NCBI GenBank assembly: GCA_022791455.1 | Contig: JAAVZC010000007.1 | Coordinates: 124,001-188,000, forward strand | Length of the DNA: 64,000 nucleotides | Origin: Eggerthellaceae bacterium | Lineage (GTDB): Bacteria; Actinomycetota; Coriobacteriia; Coriobacteriales; Eggerthellaceae | Direction of reading: 5' to 3' | Shown: piece after piece, positions 58,677 through 64,000 of the stretch | How the letters are laid out: each line of letters starts with the position of its first letter | Position numbering within the stretch: position 1 is the stretch's first letter | The notes under the pieces: model-generated | The model's input: only the letters and a program-made list of their open reading frames with translations | What the model was told of the DNA's origin: nothing | Database searches by the model: none | Translations under genes and position numbers: made by a program

Positions 58677-59103
58677 GCAATTTCCTTTCTCCTGTCCCAA
58701 CAGCACAACAGGGGTGCACTTATTAAAGCCCCTGGTCACAGGCGCTTTTTTCACCCCTATAATTTGTGATTGTTTGTTACTGTTGGTTAACTTACCTGAC
58801 TAAAAGTAGCACAAGGTTAACAAAAATGCATGAGATTATTCTTGGGAATGGCGCAAAAAACGCTGTCTTGAATCCCCCTGGCTGGAATCAACGCCGATTC
58901 CAGCCAGGGGTTGACCTGCGGAAATGGAAGTTTTACCAGGTCATACCATGAATTTCTAATGACTGGAATCAACGGCGATTCCAGCCACTGGCGAAACTGA
59001 CCTGGCCGATATGACCAGCTTCGATCACTCGTGCCAGGTCAGGGGCATCTGGGCTATCGCCCGGTAATAGCCTGTCTCGGAAGCGACGACCGGGGCGTTG
59101 ACC
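58677..59103. other. intergenic control region before the flavin locus and behind copA
   Basis: These 427 bp hold no gene. Near the lipoprotein start, a hairpin AAGCCCCTG-GTCA-CAGGCGCTT with a T run on the plus strand (58724-58752) lies in the 5' leader. Direct repeats GGTTAAC at 58785 and 58815 are 30 bp apart, in an AT-rich stretch. Two TGGCTGGAATC-type hairpins follow (58875-58910, 58963-58984), probably 3' hairpins of copA. CCAGGTCA also occurs three times (one inverted). Confidence 0.6.
58875..58910. terminator. 15-bp hairpin of the TGGCTGGAAT family behind copA
   Basis: CCCCTGGCTGGAATC-AACGCC-GATTCCAGCCAGGGG, perfect. A shorter relative (CTGGAATC-AACGGC-GATTCCAG) is at 58963-58984. No T-run follows, so function as terminator is uncertain. 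Confidence 0.5.
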
Positions 59104-62100
59104 CTACTTGAACCGCTTCAGTAGCAGCGAGTTCGAAACCACCGACACGCTACTGAATGCCATAGCGGCGCCGGCCAGGGCCGGGGCCAGGATGCCCACC
59201 GCCGCCAGCGGGATCATGATGCAGTTGTAGATGAGAGCCCAGAACAGGTTCTGCTTGATCTTGCGCATGGTGGCCTTTGAGAGGCGCACCGCCGTGATGA
59301 TATCTCCCAGGTTGTTGCGCATGAGCACCACCGAACCCGCGTCCAGCGCCACGTCGGTGCCGGACGCCATGGCCACGCCAATGTCGGCCGCCGCCAGCGC
59401 CGGAGCGTCGTTGATGCCGTCGCCCACGAACGCCACCACGGGGGAGGCTCCCTTGCGAGCGGCGCCATCGGTCGCCCGAGCCGCCAACGCCTGCTGCTTC
59501 ACTTCCCGCACCCGGTCCGCCTTCTCCAGCGGTTTCACGCCGAAGAACACGTGGTCGGGCGCAATACCCACCGACTCGGCAACTTCGAGGGCCGGCACCT
59601 CGGTGTCACCGGTAACCATGAAGCTGGTTACGCCGAATTGCTGCTGCAGCGCGCGCACCGAGCGTGCGGCGTCCGGCTTCGGCTCGTCTTTGAACGTGAA
59701 TCCGCCAACGCTTTGCCCATCAACCGCAACCGTTGAGCCCACGAACACCTCGTGGCCCTCTACCACACCGCGCACGCCCTTGCCCACCACGGCCTCGAAC
59801 TGCGAGACCTCCGGAAGCGCCTGGGCCAGGGCACGCCCATAAGCGGCAGACGCAGTCGCGCCTTCAGTTGCGCTCTCCCGATAGGCTGCCTGCACCTCCT
59901 CGCCTAAAGCTCCCGTCTGGGCGGCATAGTTCACCACGGCCCGCGCCAGCGGATGCTCGCTCATGGCCTCGAGCGCCGCCGCCAGGCGCAACTGCTCCGG
60001 CGCCACTGTGCAGGAGACCACCTGCGGAGCACCGGCCGTCAGGGTACCGGTCTTGTCGAACACGGCATCGCTCAAGTGGCACACCCGCTCCAGCACTTCG
60101 CCATCCTTAATGAGCACGCCCAGCTGGGCGCCCTTCCCCATGCCCACCATAAGGGCAGTGGGAGTGGCCAGTCCCAGAGCGCACGGGCACGCCACCACGA
60201 TCACGGCAATGGCCGGCAGAAGCGCCTGCTGCACCAGCGAGCTGCCCCCCTCGGAAGGCACCAGGAAGAACCACACGCAAAACGTGATGGCGGCAATAAT
60301 GAGAATGGCGGGCACGAACACGGCAGCAATCTTATCGGCCATGCGCTGGACCGGCGCCTTCGAGCCCTGGGCGTCCTCCACCGCGCGCACGATGCGGGAA
60401 AGCGTCGAGTCCTTCCCCACGCGCAGCGCCCGCACCTGCAGGGCACCGGTGGTGTTGGAGGTGCCCCCGGTCACTTCAGATCCGCTCTCTTTCAGCACCG
60501 GCAGCGGTTCGCCGGTAAGCATCGATTCGTCCACCTCGGACTGGCCGGAAATCACCACGCCGTCCACCGGCATCTTCTCGCCGGGACGCACCACCACGGT
60601 GTCGCCCACCATTACCTGGGCCAGCGGCACTTCTTCCTCGCTGCCGCCGCGCACCACCCGCGCTGTCGGCGGCGTCAGGTTCATGAGCGCCTCGATGGCC
60701 TGATTGGTGGCACCCTTCGCCCGCTCTTCCAGAATCTTGCCCAAAAGCACAAAGGTGATGAGCATGGCGCAGGTCTCGTAATAGGGCATGCCCTCGTTCA
60801 CCACCAGCGGCCCGTGGCCCGACCAATCGCCAGTGATCACCGGCACGAAGGTGATCCAAAGAGAGAACAGAAACGCGATAGTGGTGCCCAGCGACACCAG
60901 CACGTCCATGTTGGCGGAGCCGCCGCGCAGCGAGCCGATGGCACCTTTGTAGAAGCGGGCCCCGCAGCCGAACTGCACCGGAATGGTGAGCGCCAGCAGC
61001 AGCAAGTTGGCGGCGAACATGGCCTGGCCATGCCCCGGATGCTGCACGCCCGTGAACAAACTCACCAACGCCTCGCCCACCCCCATATGCCAGCCGGGCA
61101 GCATGCCGATGCAGAAGATAACAATGGTAAGCGCCACGGAAACGCCGAACACCTTCAGGTCGTGCCGGCTGCGGGCCTTTTCCTTGGAGCGCCGGTGCTC
61201 GTCCACCAGTGGCGCGTCATCCGGGATGATTTCAGCAGAGAAGTCGAGCGGGTCGAACACCTTCAGCATGTCGTCGACGGAAGCCACCGACGGGTCGAAT
61301 TCCACGATGCCGGTGTTGTTGGCCAGGTTGACCGCGCACTTGACCACGCCGGGGGTCTTGGCGTAGTTGCGCTCGATAGTGGCGGCGCAGTTGGCGCAGT
61401 GCATGCCCTCAATGGCAATGCGAATCTTGGCCGACTGAGGGGCATCGGTGCTGCTGCCCTCTTCCGCCTTCGGCGCCTCGCTTTCTCGGCCGAGCGCTCC
61501 CACTCCTTCGTCATCTCGACCGAGCGCCTTCCCCTTTTCGTCATCTCGACCGAGCGAAGCGAGTGGAGAGATCCTCTCGACCCCAGAAACGTTATCGGGG
61601 TCTGGGAAGATCTCTCCACTCCGGCCCTCCGGGCCTCCGGTCGAGATGACGTGGGGGGATTGGTCCTCCGGGCCTCCGGTCGAGATGACGTTGGAGGATT
61701 GGTCATCGGTCTCCGCCGCTTTTTCTGAGGCGTCGCGGACCGTCAGCTTGAAGTTGGTGTCGTCCAGGGCGTGCAGCAATTGCGCGAGGGCGGTGGCGTT
61801 GCCGTCGTAGGTCACTTCGGCGGACTGGTCGTCCAGATCCACCCGTACCGATGCCACGCCGGGGTGCTCTTCGAAATGCTTGGTCACGTTCGCCACGCAC
61901 TTCTCGCAATGCATGGTGTCCACCCCGAAGATGGCCCAATGCTGACGGGGACGGCGCTCGGTGATCTTGAAATTGGTGTCGTCCAGGGCGTGCAGCAGCT
62001 TATCGACGCCGGTGAGCGCCGCATCATAGTCCACCGAAGCCGTCTGGGCTTCCAGATTCACCTGCGCCCCCAGCACCCCGGGGACCTCTTGGAAGTGCTT

Positions 62101-62199
62101 GGTCACATTCGCCACGCACTTCTCGCAGTGCATGGTGTCCACATCGAACACCACCCGCCGCAACTGCGCGGCATGCACTTGTGTCTCTTGCTTTGCCAT
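59104..62199 (-). CDS. copA: copper-translocating P1B-type ATPase with three HMA domains and a repeat insert
   Basis: A 1031-aa exporter. Two near-identical N-terminal heavy-metal domains carry [16 protein letters not shown] (near residues 22 and 95). A third has [15 protein letters not shown] near 265. Between HMA2 and HMA3, residues ~170-237 are translated palindromic repeat DNA. The core has eight helices, [18 protein letters not shown], the ion-binding [12 protein letters not shown] near 668, DKTGTLT near 714 and [17 protein letters not shown]. It exports Cu(I). It lies 10 bp behind csoR, and both are under the CsoR operator. ATG follows AAAGGAG. Confidence 0.95.
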   Translation of the reverse strand: MAKQETQVHAAQLRRVVFDVDTMHCEKCVANVTKHFQEVPGVLGAQVNLEAQTASVDYDAALTGVDKLLHALDDTNFKITERRPRQHWAIFGVDTMHCEKCVANVTKHFEEHPGVASVRVDLDDQSAEVTYDGNATALAQLLHALDDTNFKLTVRDASEKAAETDDQSSNVISTGGPEDQSPHVISTGGPEGRSGEIFPDPDNVSGVERISPLASLGRDDEKGKALGRDDEGVGALGRESEAPKAEEGSSTDAPQSAKIRIAIEGMHCANCAATIERNYAKTPGVVKCAVNLANNTGIVEFDPSVASVDDMLKVFDPLDFSAEIIPDDAPLVDEHRRSKEKARSRHDLKVFGVSVALTIVIFCIGMLPGWHMGVGEALVSLFTGVQHPGHGQAMFAANLLLLALTIPVQFGCGARFYKGAIGSLRGGSANMDVLVSLGTTIAFLFSLWITFVPVITGDWSGHGPLVVNEGMPYYETCAMLITFVLLGKILEERAKGATNQAIEALMNLTPPTARVVRGGSEEEVPLAQVMVGDTVVVRPGEKMPVDGVVISGQSEVDESMLTGEPLPVLKESGSEVTGGTSNTTGALQVRALRVGKDSTLSRIVRAVEDAQGSKAPVQRMADKIAAVFVPAILIIAAITFCVWFFLVPSEGGSSLVQQALLPAIAVIVVACPCALGLATPTALMVGMGKGAQLGVLIKDGEVLERVCHLSDAVFDKTGTLTAGAPQVVSCTVAPEQLRLAAALEAMSEHPLARAVVNYAAQTGALGEEVQAAYRESATEGATASAAYGRALAQALPEVSQFEAVVGKGVRGVVEGHEVFVGSTVAVDGQSVGGFTFKDEPKPDAARSVRALQQQFGVTSFMVTGDTEVPALEVAESVGIAPDHVFFGVKPLEKADRVREVKQQALAARATDGAARKGASPVVAFVGDGINDAPALAAADIGVAMASGTDVALDAGSVVLMRNNLGDIITAVRLSKATMRKIKQNLFWALIYNCIMIPLAAVGILAPALAGAAMAFSSVSVVSNSLLLKRFK
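61510..61689. repeat. palindromic repeat family B cluster inside copA
   Basis: GTCATCTCGACCGAGCG occurs at 61510 and 61540. It is followed by GGAGAGATCC...GAAGATCTCTCC and two closing arms, CCGGTCGAGATGAC, ending near 61653 and at 61689. The frame is kept, encoding repeated GRDDEG and VISTGGPE units. Confidence 0.88.
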
Positions 62200-62209
62200 G
62201 ATTGCTCCT

Positions 62210-62515
62210 TTAAGCGAAGTTGCGCATCAACTTCAGTACTTCGTCGATGACCTCGGTGTTTCCTGCTTGCACTTCTTCAACGACACAGGTTTCCATGTGC
62301 TCCTTCAGCAGAATCTCCCGCACCCGATGGATGGCGCTCTCCGCCGCCGCCAGCTGCGTGAGCACATCACCGCAGTAGCGGTTGTCGTCGATCATGGTCT
62401 TCACGCCATTCAACTGCCCGATGGCCCGGTTCAGCCGCCGCTGCACATCAGCCTGCAGCTTTTCGCTGCGCGGCGTCTTCTTCTGATGGCAGCAGCACGC
62501 GCCCTTCTCCGCCAT
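62210..62515 (-). CDS. csoR: CsoR-family copper-sensing repressor
   Basis: A 101-aa helical repressor. The Cu(I) ligand set is visible: Cys in [13 protein letters not shown], and His/Cys in [11 protein letters not shown] (C-H-C signature). The N-terminus has an extra CCCHQKK stretch. DNA binding is relieved when Cu(I) occupies this site. The gene precedes copA and the promoter contains two TACCCC/GGGGTA dyads. ATG follows GAAGGAG. Confidence 0.95.
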   Translation of the reverse strand: MAEKGACCCHQKKTPRSEKLQADVQRRLNRAIGQLNGVKTMIDDNRYCGDVLTQLAAAESAIHRVREILLKEHMETCVVEEVQAGNTEVIDEVLKLMRNFA

Positions 62516-62530
62516 AAACGCTCCTTCAAC

Positions 62531-62552
62531 AAACCCCTAGGGGGTATATACG
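62531..62552. promoter_or_regulatory. second CsoR-type operator
   Basis: AACCCCTAGGGGGTATATA, centred on the palindrome CCCCTAGGGG, between the -10 and the csoR ribosome-binding site. It resembles the G-tract operators of CsoR. Confidence 0.6.
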
Positions 62553-62561
62553 AATGAGAGC

Positions 62562-62590
62562 TTTATACCCCATATGGGTATATGAGTCAA
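62562..62590 (-). promoter_or_regulatory. csoR-copA promoter with overlapping CsoR operator
   Basis: On the minus strand TTGACT, 17 bp, TATAAA. The spacer and -10 contain the dyad TATACCC-CATAT-GGGTATA (62564-62582), a typical G-tract CsoR site, so repressor binding would block RNA polymerase directly. Confidence 0.8.
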
Positions 62591-62595
62591 GAGAA

Positions 62596-62698
62596 GAGAT
62601 CCTTCGACTCCGGGCTACGCCCTCCGCTCAGGATGACAACGGAAGTTAAAGCGCTCGCTTCCTGACAGGGAAAGATCCTTCGCTTCGCTCAGGATGAC
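62596..62698. repeat. two palindromic family A halves
   Basis: GAGATCCTTCGACTCCGGGC...GATGAC and, 40 bp later, AAAGATCCTTCGCTTCGCTC...GATGAC. They are in the same orientation, like those at 52611 and 9718. Confidence 0.8.
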
Positions 62699-62769
62699 GA
62701 CAAGGGGCGGACAGGCTAGCAGGCAACAGTGGCAACCAATCAGCGGGGAGGGGCGGCCATGGAAACGTA

Positions 62770-62974
62770 GCGCCCGCGCCGGCGGAGGGCTTTTCGGCAC
62801 ACTCAGCCCGCCCCGCCAAAGATCGCGATATTAGAAGAAGCGACCCGATTTTCAGGGTCGCTTCTGCATGTCGGTACAACTTCTGCTGAAAATCTTTGCG
62901 TCGCTTCCTTCATCGCGATCGACGCGGGATCAGCGGGGTGCGTGGGCCGAAAAGCCCTCCGCCGGCGCGGGCGC
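62770..62974. repeat. 29-bp perfect inverted repeat enclosing a terminator hairpin
   Basis: The 29 bases at 62770-62798 are exactly inverted at 62946-62974; the arm core is GCCGGCGGAGGGCTTTTCGG. Inside, AGAAGCGACCC (62836-62846) and GGGTCGCTTCT (62855-62865) form an 11-bp hairpin. Upstream of the left arm, CAACCAATCAGCGGGG resembles the outer flank of the palindrome at 52699. It could be a small non-autonomous element. Confidence 0.65.
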
Positions 62975-62986
62975 GGACAGACAAGG

Positions 62987-64000
62987 CTATTTCGAGATGC
63001 CTTCGACGTCGGCGGCTTCGGCGGCTTCGGCTTCTTCTTGGATTTCCTCGTCTGCTTCGGCGCTTTCGCGGAACGGCGCTTCGGACTGCGGATCAATCAT
63101 GTCCTTCGCTTCGCCGAAGCTCAGGCCCTGCTTCTTCGCCCGCTCTGCCTGAATGTAGAGGAAGATGAAGCCCACGATGCCGGCCACCAGCGACGCAGAC
63201 AGAATGCCCAGCTTCGCATCGGCCACCAGAACCGGGTCCGGGAAGGCCAGGTTTGCCACAAAAATGGCCATGGTGAAACCGACACCGCCCAGGATGCCAG
63301 CGCCCAGCATGTGCATCCAGTTGCAGTGGGACGGCAGGTCGGCAATCTTGAACTTCACAGTGAGCCAGCTGAAGAGCACGATGCCAATGGGCTTGCCCAG
63401 AAGCAGGCCGAAGAACACGCCGTAAAGGACGGGGCTCGAGAGCATGGTCATGATGTCGTTGCCCACCAGGGCCACGTCGGCGTTGGTGAGGGCGAACAGC
63501 GGCAGGACGCCGAAGTACACCCACGGGTAGAGCGCGTGCTCCAGACGGGTGGCGGGAGGAATGACCTCGTTAGCCACCTTGGAGAGGTGCTTGACCGTCT
63601 TCATGTAGTCATCTTGGGCCATGATGGGGGTGTTGGCGTCGAACTGCCCAGCCGCCTGCTGCACGCGCTCGCCCGACCATTTCAGGAAGGTGCGCAGGTT
63701 CACGCGCGAGCCGGAGGGGATGGTGAAGGCCAGCAGCACGCCGGCGATGGTGGAGTGCACGCCAGAGCTAAAGACGCAGAACCAAAGAAGGATGCCCACT
63801 AGCAAATAGGGCGCAAGGGAGTAGACGTGGGCGCGGTTCATGAGCACCAGCACCACCATCACCAGCGCGGTCATAACCAGCCAGAACACCGACGGGCTCT
63901 GGCCGTAGAAGATGGCGATGACAAGGATGGCGATGATGTCGTCTGCCACGGCCAAGGTGGACAGGAACACGCGGATGCCGTTGGGCACGTGATCACCCAG
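62987..64000 (-). CDS. nhaA: Na+/H+ antiporter NhaA, 5' end outside the window
   Basis: 337 residues are visible; the N-terminus lies beyond base 64000 because the frame stays open to the window edge. The transport core is recognisable: GIRVFLSTLAVADDIIAILV contains the paired aspartates that bind sodium and protons, followed by IFYGQSPSV and a further helix bundle, then GVLLAFTIPSG and GAGILGGVGFTMAIFVANLAF. NhaA exchanges protons for sodium across the cytoplasmic membrane. The C-terminal ~35 residues (EEIQEEAEAAEAADVEGISK) form an acidic tail longer than usual. Confidence 0.9.
   Translation of the reverse strand: MGDHVPNGIRVFLSTLAVADDIIAILVIAIFYGQSPSVFWLVMTALVMVVLVLMNRAHVYSLAPYLLVGILLWFCVFSSGVHSTIAGVLLAFTIPSGSRVNLRTFLKWSGERVQQAAGQFDANTPIMAQDDYMKTVKHLSKVANEVIPPATRLEHALYPWVYFGVLPLFALTNADVALVGNDIMTMLSSPVLYGVFFGLLLGKPIGIVLFSWLTVKFKIADLPSHCNWMHMLGAGILGGVGFTMAIFVANLAFPDPVLVADAKLGILSASLVAGIVGFIFLYIQAERAKKQGLSFGEAKDMIDPQSEAPFRESAEADEEIQEEAEAAEAADVEGISK

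Larger units (their letters stand above)
62516..62986. other. intergenic region between csoR and nhaA
   Basis: A 471-bp gap. It holds the csoR operators and promoter (62531-62590), two family A halves (62596-62637 and 62672-62698), the 29-bp inverted repeat pair (62770-62798 / 62946-62974), an 11-bp hairpin (62836-62865) and ATCGCGATC boxes. No ORF is supported. Confidence 0.7.

Noticed and set aside
1..64000. tRNA or rRNA genes
   Set aside because: Intergenic regions were read for T-arm GGTTCGAATCC-like and cloverleaf patterns; none found. A tRNA-scanning program would be decisive.

Overview
The window is a GC-rich bacterial chromosome segment. Its gene content points to an anaerobic, respiration-oriented member of the Coriobacteriia, most likely Eggerthellaceae: two Tat-exported molybdopterin oxidoreductase systems, two LuxR-type regulators with multi-pass membrane N-termini, a flavin-transfer (ApbE/FMN-binding/NusG-II) electron-transport locus and a PPi-dependent phosphofructokinase. 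The family assignment is inference from gene content; no rRNA or tRNA gene is visible to confirm it.

Layout. 1-187: tail of an unrecognised gene, possibly a restriction specificity subunit. 358-9403 (all minus): a DMSO-reductase-type operon, read unknown gene > catalytic subunit > ferredoxin > membrane anchor > NapG-like > NapH-like > TorD chaperone > membrane LuxR regulator. 9863-14926: tlyA (plus), then asd-lysC and a DUF47/Pit phosphate transporter pair (minus). 15250-23953 (minus): TRIC channel, zinc phospholipase-like protein, MBL hydrolase, Rel (p)ppGpp synthetase and a RecJ nuclease fused to a RecQ-like helicase. 24159-29761: an AT-richer type II-C CRISPR-Cas island with a compact 995-aa Cas9 (plus), convergent cas1-cas2 (minus), a tracrRNA with a clear anti-repeat and terminator, and an array of 17 intact repeats plus one degenerate repeat. 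A Fic protein lies just beyond the degenerate end. 30717-33183: PPi-phosphofructokinase, YigZ-like protein and a small metallopeptidase. 33180-41623: queF, a second molybdoenzyme pair with a divergent LuxR regulator, then queD-queE-queC for queuosine precursor synthesis. 41713-47783: a very long Lhr-type helicase and a GNAT. 48052-51243 (minus): glmU-prs-pth. 51356-52597: a membrane protein that joins a Gx/S-component-like domain to EcfT. 52797-58676 (minus): the extracytoplasmic flavin electron-transfer locus, beginning with a 688-aa lipoprotein with a repeat-rich linker. 59104-62515: copA-csoR copper resistance. 62987-64000: 3' part of nhaA.

How the parts work together. Two respiratory modules each pair an exported Mo-bisPGD enzyme with ferredoxin subunits and a membrane-embedded LuxR regulator. 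A third locus probably moves electrons across the membrane onto covalently bound flavins. The CRISPR system appears self-contained: Cas9, Cas1, Cas2, tracrRNA, and repeats that each end in an extended -10 promoter, so every spacer can be transcribed independently toward the left.

The most unusual large-scale feature is repetitive DNA. A palindromic repeat family (GTCATCCTGAGC... and a GTCATCTCGACC... variant) occurs at more than ten places. It lies not only between genes but also in frame inside lhr (four sites), queE and copA, lengthening these proteins. Several structured intergenic elements, two of them with covarying stems, sit directly behind minus-strand genes.
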